From: Actinotignum schaalii FB123-CNA-2
GTDB lineage: Bacteria; Actinomycetota; Actinomycetes; Actinomycetales; Actinomycetaceae
Direction: 5' to 3'
Length of the DNA: 64,000 bases
Assembly: GCF_000411135.1 (NCBI RefSeq)
Contig: NZ_KE150262.1
Span: 705,045 to 769,044 of the forward strand
In this document: piece after piece, positions 1-10,000 of the stretch
Layout: each line of letters starts with the position of its first letter
Position numbering within the stretch: position 1 is the first letter of the stretch
Position numbers and translations under genes: made by a program
The notes under the pieces: generated by a model
Seen by the model: only the letters and a program-made list of their open reading frames with translations
Databases searched by the model: none
Told to the model about the DNA's origin: nothing

Positions 1-45
1 GCCGTGCCAGCCGTGCCAGCCGTGCCAGCCGTGCCAGCCGTGCCG
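1..45 (+). repeat. 9-bp tandem repeat encoding (Val-Pro-Ala)n
   Basis: Four exact copies of GTGCCAGCC run from 4 to 39, followed by a degenerate copy. The array is cut by the window edge, so its copy number is unknown. It is a multiple of three and keeps the frame. A near-identical 9-mer array occurs at 30653-30742. Confidence 0.85.
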
Positions 46-1890
46 GAACCGCCGGCGGATACGGCCATGGGGGAGGGTGCGTCGTCGCCAGAAGTCCCAG
101 TACACTCGGAAACTACTGACGACTCCCCACTCACTACTGCCCAGGCGACTGATGTGCGTTTGCGTCTCCTTGAGAGCGAATACGCGAGCCTCCTCCTGGA
201 AAAACGAAGTCTCGAGGCAGAGTGTGAAACACTCAAGGCCGCACAAAGCAGCGATAAACACGAGAAGGCTTCCCGAGCTGCGCGGATAACCCAGTTAGAA
301 GAAGCGCTGGAAAGCGAGCGGCTTGCCGCGACCCGAGCCGAAGAACAACACACTGGTTTGGAAGCGGCGGTTAGCCAGGTCCGTCAAGAATACGCAGACT
401 TCCAAACACGCTACGCGAGCGAGCGCGCTGCGTGGGAAGAACAAGCAGCCACGCAGAACCTTGCTTTACAGCAGGTCCAGGCGGCTAGCTCGGCACTAGA
501 AACCGAACTAGCCGCGGCACGCAGCGAACTCAGCGAAGCACGCGGGCACGCGCGTGACCTAGAAGAACAAACTCAAACCTTGCAGCAAGCACTCAGCGAT
601 GCCGAGGCGACCCGTGAAGTCCTTACTGCTTGTCAGCAGGATTTAGCCTGGGTGCGGGAAGAAAACGAGAAACTAAAAACCGCCAACGAGGTGCTTACCG
701 GGCAGCTTGAGCAAGCCCAAGCCGCATTGGTTGAGAAAACTACGCTCCTCCAGCAAGCCGAGCAAGACCTGGCCGCAGAGCGTGAATCGCGTGCCGCCGA
801 GCATGAAGAATTGGAAGCGCTCCGGCGTGAGCTTAAAGAAAACCAAGCGGCAGTTACACAAGAGGGTGAACAGGTTGATGCCTTGCGTCTTGAGCTTGCC
901 CAAGCACGTGAAGAACAAAGCCGGCTCGCCCAAGCCTTGGATCAGCGAAACGAATACACTCAGACGCTTGAGACGGATAAGGCCCGTTTAAAGCGGGAAC
1001 GCACCACGGTTGCCGGTCAGGTGCGGGATCTACACACCGAGCTAGCAGCAGCGGGTCTTGCCCTTGAAAAATTACAGGCACAAAATGCTGAACAATCTCG
1101 CAAACTTGCCAAACTGGAGGCAGAAAACAAGCAGCTCAATGCCCAGCTACGCGCCAACAGTCCTGGAGATACCGTCAGTCTGCCCGTTGTTCAGCGTCCG
1201 CTCACTATTCCACCAGCACCAGCGGAAGAAAACACGGCTTCGGGTGATGATAAGGAGGGTGATAGACACTCCCGCGTCCTAAAAATCGTCGCTGCGGTTA
1301 TTGCGCTGGTCTTGGCTTTAGCGGCTGGATACCTCGCACACCTTCTCCTCGCTAGCACCGATGAAGACAAGGCTATGCCTGCCCCGGAAATGCCTAGTGT
1401 TACGGCAACGCCGCACCCGCGGAGCACTCCGTCCGAAGCGCCTTCGCCAGCCGCGCCGGCCGTGCCAGCGCCGTCAGCAGATACAGCACCCCCAGCGCCC
1501 CCGGTGGGCGAGGGCGGGAGCGCGCCTCAAGGCACCGACGAACAGCCAGCACCGCAACCAGACTGGCAGCCACTCGAGCCAGTAGAGGCGCCAGCACCCG
1601 CACCGGCTCCTGAACCGGCACCGGTCCCCGAGCCTGCCTATGTCACCGACCTCTCCGCGAACGCAAGCTCTAGCGGCCGCTCGGTCACAATCAGCGCGAA
1701 CGTGAGCACGACCGGCGCGGTCCCGGTCTCCGTCTACGCCACCGTGGGAGGACACTCCCTCTCACTCGGATCCCAAACCGTCGCCGGGAGTGGATTCTTC
1801 GAAGCCAGCATCAGCCTTGAACCTGGCACCTACACCTGGACCGTGAGCGCGGACGGCCTCGTGAACTCCGGAACAATCACCGTCTACTAA
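1..1890 (+). CDS. Coiled-coil, single-pass membrane protein of the ICE (5' partial)
   Basis: The reading frame is open from the first base, so the true start lies upstream. The visible 629 residues begin with a short Val-Pro-Ala repeat. A long Glu/Gln/Ala/Leu-rich stretch with heptad character follows (about nt 150-1150), almost certainly coiled coil. A hydrophobic segment at about nt 1275-1350 is a transmembrane helix. After it come an Ala/Pro-rich linker and a C-terminal Ser/Thr/Val-rich stretch (nt 1640-1887) that looks like a small beta-sandwich. The predicted topology is a cytoplasmic coiled coil with an exported C-terminal domain. It lies 13 bp upstream of a cell-wall hydrolase, so a role in the transfer apparatus or envelope is plausible, but I recognise no family. 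Confidence 0.75.
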   Translation, partial: AVPAVPAVPAVPAVPEPPADTAMGEGASSPEVPVHSETTDDSPLTTAQATDVRLRLLESEYASLLLEKRSLEAECETLKAAQSSDKHEKASRAARITQLEEALESERLAATRAEEQHTGLEAAVSQVRQEYADFQTRYASERAAWEEQAATQNLALQQVQAASSALETELAAARSELSEARGHARDLEEQTQTLQQALSDAEATREVLTACQQDLAWVREENEKLKTANEVLTGQLEQAQAALVEKTTLLQQAEQDLAAERESRAAEHEELEALRRELKENQAAVTQEGEQVDALRLELAQAREEQSRLAQALDQRNEYTQTLETDKARLKRERTTVAGQVRDLHTELAAAGLALEKLQAQNAEQSRKLAKLEAENKQLNAQLRANSPGDTVSLPVVQRPLTIPPAPAEENTASGDDKEGDRHSRVLKIVAAVIALVLALAAGYLAHLLLASTDEDKAMPAPEMPSVTATPHPRSTPSEAPSPAAPAVPAPSADTAPPAPPVGEGGSAPQGTDEQPAPQPDWQPLEPVEAPAPAPAPEPAPVPEPAYVTDLSANASSSGRSVTISANVSTTGAVPVSVYATVGGHSLSLGSQTVAGSGFFEASISLEPGTYTWTVSADGLVNSGTITVY

Positions 1891-1903
1891 ATAGGGGACT
1901 TTC

Positions 1904-2935
1904 GTGAAAAGTACTATCTACCTCGGCGCGGCCGCCGTCCTCGCTTTGCTCGCACCTCTCATGATCATCCTGCTCGGCGGGGATTCTAAAGGCAGCGCGA
2001 GCCTTGCCGGGGCTGCGAGTAATATCCCACCCGAATACGCCGCCATCATCACGAAGGCCGGGAGTATTTGTGAAGGCATCACCCCGGCCTTGATCGCGGC
2101 CCAGATTGACGCCGAATCAAACTGGAACCCGACCGCAGTCTCTCATGCAGGCGCACAAGGCATCGCCCAATTCATGCCCACCACCTGGGCCACAGCCGGT
2201 AAAGACGGGGACGGCGACGGACTCGCCGACATTACCAACCCCATCGACGCGATTTTCTCGCAGGGCCACTACATGTGTGACCTTCTCGCCAGCACGAAAG
2301 ACCTCGTTGCCAGCGGGGGAGCGAAAGGAGACCCGGTTGACCTCGCCTTAGCCGCATACAATGCCGGACAAGGCGCGGTTCAAACGTTTGGGGGTATCCC
2401 GCCCTACCCGGAAACCCAGAATTATGTGGAGAAAATCAAAACCCTAGCGACGACTCGCTACGCACCCACCGCGGCGGGTGGTTCGAATAGTTCGGTTGTT
2501 GCCTGGGCTATAAGCCAGCGTGGCAAACCCTACAGAGGTGAGGGAAGCGGTGCGTGCGGGAGCATGGGACCCGACTGTTTCGATTGCTGCGGGCTAGTGT
2601 GGGCCGCATATAAGAACGGCCGTGGCATTGATTTGCCGATGAGTATTCCTGGTGAGACACCGGCCCGGCGTAAATGCGAAAACGCACTCTATAGCGCCAC
2701 CCAGTTCGGTGGCACCTACGTGCCAGCCGACGTCGCACACCTCCAGCCCGGGGATATCCTCGCGTTCCAGTCAACAAGCGTCGACCCGAACGTGGACTAC
2801 ATCACGCACGTGGCCTTGTATATCGGTAATGGCGAATATATTGACGCAGCCCCAGGATACGGTGTCAATACCTACCCACTCGGGTGGGGAGAATCCTCCG
2901 ACCATATGTTCCCGCAAGCACTAAGGATCCCATAA
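1904..2935 (+). CDS. Lytic transglycosylase-NlpC/P60 peptidoglycan hydrolase
   Basis: A 343-residue VirB1-like cell-wall enzyme, expected to open the wall locally for the conjugation channel. An N-terminal hydrophobic segment (residues 5-27) anchors or exports it. Residues about 40-185 are an SLT-type lysozyme-like domain: the catalytic Glu sits in AQIDAESNWNP, followed by GAQGIAQFMPTTW and AAYNAG. Residues about 200-343 are NlpC/P60: the catalytic Cys lies in DCFDCCGLVWAAY and the His in THVALYIG. The start is GTG with AGGGGA at 1893-1898. It sits 13 bp after the coiled-coil protein and overlaps the next start (TAATG), so the genes are probably co-transcribed. Two-domain hydrolases of this kind are typical of Gram-positive conjugative elements. 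Confidence 0.9.
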   Translation: MKSTIYLGAAAVLALLAPLMIILLGGDSKGSASLAGAASNIPPEYAAIITKAGSICEGITPALIAAQIDAESNWNPTAVSHAGAQGIAQFMPTTWATAGKDGDGDGLADITNPIDAIFSQGHYMCDLLASTKDLVASGGAKGDPVDLALAAYNAGQGAVQTFGGIPPYPETQNYVEKIKTLATTRYAPTAAGGSNSSVVAWAISQRGKPYRGEGSGACGSMGPDCFDCCGLVWAAYKNGRGIDLPMSIPGETPARRKCENALYSATQFGGTYVPADVAHLQPGDILAFQSTSVDPNVDYITHVALYIGNGEYIDAAPGYGVNTYPLGWGESSDHMFPQALRIP

Positions 2936-3492
2936 TGACAACACAAAACAGAACCATCGGTTTATTTGCGACGCTGGTGCTTGCGGTGGCCGCTGGCTGC
3001 CAAGCCTCCGAACCCGAAACAAAGCCAACCATGCCTGCGCCGGCGTCGCTGGCCGCAATGATGCCACGCTGCCTCACCAACACCCCAGACGTTACTGAGG
3101 CGGACCCGGAAAGCATCGCCGACACAGTCGCGCTCTTGCTTTCATGCCAGGATTCGCGCACGGACGCCAGCCCGCTTGACGCTTATAAGCGAGCAAGCCA
3201 GTACCTCGCTGAGTCTCTCCAGCCCGGCGAGGAGGCGCGGGTGCGTGGGGGAGCAGCCTGGGAAACCCTCAAAACAAACGACGCATACACGGCTATAACC
3301 GTGGAACCGCTGTGGGGACAAGCCCCACCAGCCGCAGCCACCGATGTCGCTTATGCCGACCGCCAAGTAACCATCACCCCGACGAGCGAGAATGGCTGGA
3401 CGGGAACCCCCGTGACGACCTTCTACAACTTCACGCTCACGAAAAAAGAAGACGGAACATGGCGAGTGAGCAACATTGCAACCGCGAAGTAG
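2935..3492 (+). CDS. Putative lipoprotein of the conjugation module
   Basis: A 185-residue protein with a lipoprotein signal peptide: a hydrophobic run followed by the lipobox LAVAAGC, with Cys at about residue 22. The mature part has no motif I recognise. Its last 80 residues (alternating short strands, ending TLTKKEDGTWRVSNI) resemble NTF2-like folds seen in VirB8/TcpC-type or other exported conjugation proteins; that is a guess from pattern. I chose the ATG at 2935 because it overlaps the upstream stop as TAATG and begins directly with the signal peptide. It is probably the third gene of an operon with the hydrolase. Confidence 0.75.
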   Translation: MTTQNRTIGLFATLVLAVAAGCQASEPETKPTMPAPASLAAMMPRCLTNTPDVTEADPESIADTVALLLSCQDSRTDASPLDAYKRASQYLAESLQPGEEARVRGGAAWETLKTNDAYTAITVEPLWGQAPPAAATDVAYADRQVTITPTSENGWTGTPVTTFYNFTLTKKEDGTWRVSNIATAK

Positions 3493-3567
3493 CAGGTTAG
3501 GGGCATCCTCGCAACTCTATTGTAGTATAGTATCACAACCAGTCCTGGGGAGAAGGGAACCAGAAAA

Positions 3568-3957
3568 ATGAGCCAACCAACCAACACCTACCCGCCACTA
3601 CCGCCAGACCTGGCATACGGGGACCCGACCTACGACGCCAGCGTCTACATGCCAGAGCCAGCCCGCCCGCGGAGCAGAACCATGCGGACATTCTCGTGGA
3701 TTCGCCGCCACTACCGCACTGGCTTCCTTATTACCGGAATACTAGGCGCGGTTACCGCACCTTTTTATATGCCTGACCAGTACGGGCCGGGCTGGGGCGT
3801 CTACTTCGCCTTCTTCTACCTTGTGTTCGGCTACCAGATTTACATGCACGGCATCTTCTTCGGGATCCTGAAGGGGATTATGTGGACCATCCTGTTCCCC
3901 ATCCTGATCATCCTCATGTTCACGCCACTCATCGCAGCCGCGGCCCGCAACCCCTAA
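3568..3957 (+). CDS. Small membrane protein, unknown function
   Basis: A 129-residue protein with a hydrophilic, Pro/Tyr-rich N-terminus (about 50 residues) and then two or three hydrophobic segments (residues about 51-65, 72-92 and 98-122). GGGAGAAGGGAA lies 6-20 bases before the ATG. The gap upstream (3493-3567) contains TAGTATAGTAT at about 3523-3533, a reasonable -10 region, so it may have its own promoter. Its context is the conjugation module; I recognise no family. Confidence 0.7.
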   Translation: MSQPTNTYPPLPPDLAYGDPTYDASVYMPEPARPRSRTMRTFSWIRRHYRTGFLITGILGAVTAPFYMPDQYGPGWGVYFAFFYLVFGYQIYMHGIFFGILKGIMWTILFPILIILMFTPLIAAAARNP

Positions 3958-3960
3958 ACC

Positions 3961-3998
3961 TCAAAATGTGTTGAACACAATCACTAGCTAAGTGACCC
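3961..3998 (+). promoter_or_regulatory. Copy A of a dispersed operator/promoter-like motif
   Basis: The block reads TCAAAATGTGTTGAACACA then ATCACTAGCTAAGTGACC. It aligns with blocks at 11478-11551 (minus strand), 29472-29545 and 37786-37824: (C)TCAAAA(A)TGTGT, then CACTAG, then AAGTG or a close variant. All four lie 38-79 bp upstream of a start codon in the same orientation. This copy contains two dyads, TGTGTT-g-AACACA and CACT-n5-AGTG, as expected of a protein-binding site. Confidence 0.6.
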
Positions 3999-4048
3999 CA
4001 AAAAACCAATTCCCGGGCCATGCCCGGGAGGATGGAGACACTTAGCTA
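3985..4048 (+). promoter_or_regulatory. Nested inverted repeat over the methylase-helicase start site
   Basis: The outer arms TAGCTAAGTG (3985-3994) and CACTTAGCTA (4039-4048) are perfect complements, and the right arm runs into the A of the ATG at 4048. Inside is a second perfect hairpin, CCCGGGC-cat-GCCCGGG (4012-4028). The ribosome-binding site GGAG (4034-4037) sits between the inner hairpin and the outer right arm. In RNA this could hide the start. The left arm is also part of motif copy A. Confidence 0.6.
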
Positions 4049-7000
4049 TGGTGCGACGCACAAAAATCTCGAGCGGGCAAGAAGCCCTCTTCGACCTCAC
4101 CTTCTACCTCAACACAACCAGCCCTCAAGGAGACTCTCATGAGCAAGGAAACCCGCCAACAACTGGAAGCGAACGTCAACGAAGCGACGCTGGAGACACA
4201 GAACGCGCTCGAGCAAGCACTCCTAGCGGCCTACCCGCCAGCCAGCGAGAACTGGACCGATCAAGTGGCAGCGCGCCAGACCGCGGCAGCGACAGCCCGG
4301 ATGGAAGCAGCATACGAAGCAGCCGCGATCATGGACGCTTACGAGGAGGAGGAGTCCCTGGAGATTTGGAAGAATCAGGCCCTTCCCGAACCACTCCCGA
4401 CAATCCTCGCCAACGAATGGATGACCCAGTATTGGGACATGTCGGACTGGGTGCTGCGCGGGGATCAGCTGGAGGACCCGGAAGCGATAGCCGAGATGAG
4501 GGCCGAGATGATCGAGCAGGCCGAGAACCGAGTCGAGGAAGCGGCTCGGGACTGGTTGAACCGCTTAGTCGACGAAGTGATGGGCCGCGAGTCCAAAGAA
4601 CTCCAAGCGACATTCAACCTGGCCTACCTCAAGGACGCATTCAAGAATCAACACGAGATGAACGACATCGACCCGTTCATTCTGAGCTGGGAAGCGGTGG
4701 AGAAAGTCTTGATAGAACAAGCACCGTTCTACCTGAAAACCGAGTATTACCATCCCCAGCCCTGGGCGATCGAGTTGAAAGAAGCCGGCCTTCTTACCAA
4801 CTAGCCACCCAAGTCAGTCCGCGCGGCGAGAAAGCCCGGATAGAGGCGAACCTCGCTGCACTGCGCCTCCTCACCCAACTAGGCGACCGCACCCCAACCA
4901 CTGATGAGCAGGAGGTGTTGGCACGGTTTTCCGGGTGGGGAGGCCTCTCCACGCTTTTCGACACTAAAAACGACACCTACAAACACGAACGCCAGACTTT
5001 GCAGTCTCTTGTGGATGAGGCGGCTTATAAGCGGGCGCTCCAAAGTACGGCTAATGCCCACTACACCCAGCCCACTATCGCCCGCCTCCTTTGGCAGTCC
5101 CTCCAGTCGTTAGGGCTGGGGGAAGACGCGCGGGTGGTGGAACCCGGCTGCGGCGTCGGCATGTTCATCGGCACCGCACCCGAAACAATCCGCATGGTGG
5201 GTGTTGAGATCGACCCTACCCCGGCCGCTATCGCCGCCCGACTCTACCCAAACGCCGAGATCAGGAACGAGTCTTATACCGACACGGACCTTGACGAAGC
5301 TGGTTATTTCGACGCCGGTATCGGGAACGTGCCCTTTGGTAACTTCCGCCCGTATGACCCGGTCTATAACGCGGGCAATCACACCATCCACAACTATTTT
5401 CTTTCCAAGGCCCTTGCGCAGGTGCGGCCCGGTGGCATTGTTGCGGTGCTTACCTCGCGCTACACCATGGACGCAAAGAACCCGGGGATCCGCCGCGAAC
5501 TCTACGCCCGCGCCGACCTGTTGGGTGCTGTCCGCCTACCGGCCGGCACGCATGAGGCTATGGCTGGCACGGATGTCGTCTCAGACATCTTGATCTTCCG
5601 ACGTCGGGAAAAAGGCGAAGAACCGCAGCCTTTCGATTGGGAATACACCCACCTACTCAAGGCTGGTGCGGGTGAGTTTCCGGTGAATGAATACTTCCAC
5701 ACCCACACCGAGCACGTGCTGGGGGAATGGGAAGAAACCACCAACCAGTACGGCCCGGTGCTTAGCGTGACCGGCAATATAGATGCCCTGGAGGGGCAGC
5801 TTGCCACCACCCTCGCCACGATCACCTCCCAAGCGCGGGAGTCCGGCCTCATCTTTACCCCACGCCGTGATGCTTACGAGGGCGAGATTGCGCTGCGCCC
5901 GGTCGACCAAGAAAAACTCGGCCGCATCACCAAGACCGAGACCGGCTTCGAGCGCTACACGGCGAATGGCAATACGCCTGTCAGAATCGCGAAAAACGCT
6001 ACCGCTCAACTCACAGCGCTCCTGGATCTACGCGACCGGACTCGGGCGTTGGTGGAGTTTGAGTCCCAAACCCAGGAAAACCCACCCACACTCACCCAAG
6101 CCCGCAACCGCCTGAAAACTGCCTACGAAGAATACGTAGCACGGTTCGGGCCATTGAATTCCCAGCGGGAGCGGTGGTATACGGATAAGAAAACCGGGGA
6201 AGAAAAACTATCGTGGGTTGACGTACCTGCGGTGCGTGTCTTCCGCTCTGACCCCGACGCGGCCCTCACCATGGCTATCGAGATTTTCGATAAAGACACC
6301 CGCACGGCACGCCCTGCCGGGATCCTTGAGCGGCGCCAAATCGGCATCACCTTCAAACCCCTAGGCGCAGACACTATTGAGGACGGTCTGGCTATCTGTA
6401 TGGTTGAGAAAGGCCGCGTTGACCCCGAATACATTTCATACCTCACCGGCCAAACCAGCGAGGAAGTTATGGCCGGCTTGCGCGAGCATACCTTCTTCGA
6501 CCCGGAAAGCGGCGAACTGATGGAGCGCAGCGCTTATCTATCGGGCAATATTCACACCAAGCTAGAAGCCGCTCAGGCCGCACTCGAAACCGATGCTCGC
6601 ATGAGCGAGAATATCGCGGCCCTCAAAGCTGCTCTGCCCGAACCACTCTCGCTCTCGGATATCGAGATTAGTCCGGGTGCGCCGTGGATAAGCGTTGCCG
6701 ACCATCACGACTTTTACTCTCAAGTGGTGATGGGGTGGCACCAGCAACGGGTTGGGCAAGTGGGCTATAACCCGGTTACCGGTGCCTGGAAAGCTGTCCA
6801 GGACGGCTACCAGCCTTCCGCAAAGGCTCGTCGCATATGGAACACGGACAGGCGTAGTGGTACGGAAATCTTCGCGGCGCTCCTCAATCACACCTCGATC
6901 ACGGTGAAATCAAAAACCATTGACGGTGAAGAATTCATCGACCGGGCGGAAACCGCGGCCGTCGCCCAGAAAATGGAAGACATGGCCACCGCTTTCACCG

Positions 7001-10000
7001 AATGGATCTGGGCAGACGGCGAACGAGCATCGCGTCTAGAGCGCCGCTATAACCAAATGTTTAACTCGTTCGTGCCCCGCGACTACACGCAGGCAGGAGA
7101 AAAGCTCACTCTGCCGGGCCTGGCGAAAGACATCACCCCATATAGCCATCAGCGCTCGGGCGTGGCCCGCATGATCTACCAAGAATCCGTCGGGCTATTC
7201 CATGAGGTCGGGGCAGGCAAGACGAAGACAATGATCATGGGGGCGATGGAACTAAGGCGCCTCGGCCTCATCCACAAACCCGTCATCACGGTGCCAGCAA
7301 ACGTGCTTTACCAGTTCGCTGCCGAATTCCAACAAACCTACCCCGCCGCCCGCGTCCTCACAGCTAGCGCCGACGACTTGACCAAAAACGGGCGGCGCGA
7401 GTTCGTTGCGAAAGTCGCCACCAATGATTGGGACGCGGTAGTCATGACCCACGAACAGTTCAAAGCATTGGGGTGCTCAAATAAGACCCAGGCCGAATAC
7501 ATTGAGGCGCGCATAGGGGAGCTTGAAGAAGCGATTAAGGCCAGCGATTCATCCTCCACAATCCAAGAGATGACCAACCAAATCAACTCGCTGGAAGGTG
7601 CCTTGAAAAAGGCGCTTGATCATCCCACCGACCCGGGGATCTCGTTTGAGGAAACAGGCATCGACTACATCATCGCCGACGAAGCACACCGCTACAAAAA
7701 CCTCAAAATCATTACGAAACTCGAGGGTATCGGCACCAGCGACGGCAATGCGTACACGGCCGACTTGGACATGAAACTCCACTACCTCAGAGACAAGAAT
7801 CCGGGCGGGCGTATCTGTACCCTCGCAACAGCCACCCCCATCTCCAACAGCCTCGCGGAGGCACATACGATGATGCGCTACCTCGCGCCTGGAGTTTTGA
7901 AGGCTGCGGGCATTGAGCCCTTCGATGCGTTCGCTGCCACCTTCACGCGCTCGGAGCGGAAAGCCGAAATCTCGCCCTCCGGGGGTTTCCGTATGCGTAC
8001 CCGCATCTCCCGCTTCCACAATTTACCCGAGTTTTTGAGTTTGTGGGGTATCGCGGCCGACGTGAAAACGTCGGCCGAACTCTCCCTCAACATTCCGCTT
8101 CTCGCGCCGAACAGTGAGGGTGAGCGCGGCCCGCAAATCGTGTCTATCGACGGCGGAGAACGCATGAAAGCGTTCATGGACGAGATCGCCCGCCGCGCAG
8201 ACAATATCGCAGCAGGGGCTAGTGGCAATGACAACATGCTCGCCCTCTCCACCGATGGGAGGCTTGGCGCCCTCGACCTGAGACTGCGCGGACGGGCACC
8301 TATCGCCCACCCCGTCAGTGAAGTCGCCGCACGCACTATCTACCGAATCTGGGAGGAAAATAAGGACAACCGCTACAGCGGCATCGACGGCGAAGAATCG
8401 CCTATACCCGGCGCGCTCCAGCTCGTCTTCTGCGACTACGACACACCAAAAGACACCTGGAACACCTACGACGCCCTGCGCCAAGAACTCTACTCGCTAG
8501 GACTGCCGGACGGATCAGTCAGATTCATCCACGAAGCTCCCAATAACGCAGCAAAAGAAGAACTCTTCCGAGACTGCCGAGAAGGCAAAGTCGCGGTCTT
8601 GATCGGCTCCACACAAAAAATGGGAACCGGCACCAACGTCCAAAAACGCTGCATCGCCACCCACCATTTGGACGTGCCGTGGCGGCCCACCGACATCACC
8701 CAACGCGACGGCCGCATGGTCCGGCAAGGTAACGAAAACCCGGAAGTCTACAACTACCGCTACGTGGTGACCGGTTCGTTTGCGGCCTACATGTGGCAAA
8801 CAAACGAACGCAAAGCGCGCTCAATCGCCCAGATCATGACCAACAAGGCCGGCACCCGTTCTGTCGAGGATGTCTCGCCGGAGGAGATGGAGGCCGGCCG
8901 TGCCAAAGCAATCGCCACCGGTAATCCGCTCCTGCTCGAAAAATGCGAAGTGGACGCAACCCTACAAAAATACAAAGCGCTCCACTCGTCTTGGCAGCGC
9001 ACCCGCAACCGGGCCATCGACGACACCCGCACGCTAGGCTTACGCATCCGAGCCGCAGAGCAAACCATCGCCACCCTGGAGCACCTCCAGCAATACATCC
9101 GTGATACGAGCGGGGATAAGTTCCAGATCCGGATTGAGAACGGCACATTTACGGAGCGGGCCGCGGCCGCCCAAGCCCTCTCACGCGCCTTCACTGCACG
9201 CATATCGCCCTACATTATTGATAACGTACGCCGCACCGGGAGCACCTATTCGTTACCACGTGGCGTGAGAATAGAACTCGGAGGCATCGAGCTTGACATC
9301 GCGCGGGTCGAGGCCGAAAGCCGACTCGGCACGGTCTCCGACGTCTCAATCGTCTTCACACCGCTCGATTTGAAAGATGTGCGGTACGGGCCACGCACGA
9401 GTATTCCCCTCTCGATCTTGCAACGCGGTCAAGCAGGCCTGATCCAACGCCTCGAAAACCTCGTCGCGTCACTGCCACAGCGCCTTGAGGAAGAAAAAGA
9501 AAACCTTAACTCCTTGCGTGATGAGGCTGAAACCGCCCGCGAGATCGCGAACAAAGACTTTCCACACGAAGCCGAGTACGCGGCGGTGCGTGCGCGTTCA
9601 AAAGAAATCACGATCGCTCTGGAAGACCAAGGAGACAGCAAGGCACACCGCGAACAAGAAACGCGGTTCAGGGAAGGCATCAAACACGAAGAACACGAAG
9701 GATTCTTCGACGGACTTGCCTCCTGGCCGCGCATCCCACTCCCACCCAAACCAACCCCTCTTGAAACGATAGAGAACTGGGAGACGCGCCCACCCGTCGC
9801 ACGCTACGAATCACGTGAGTATGTATGGGAGGTGCTTGGGATTGTGGCCGGCAGTCAAAATGGACAAGCACTCACGCGCCTAACCAGCGACAACCAAACC
9901 CACTTGTTTGTCGCGGACCTCCTCGAGCTGGAAGCCATGAGCGATCCACTCACCCACGCGCCCGGGACTGTACCGCAGCCACTCGTCCACCGCACCCCAC

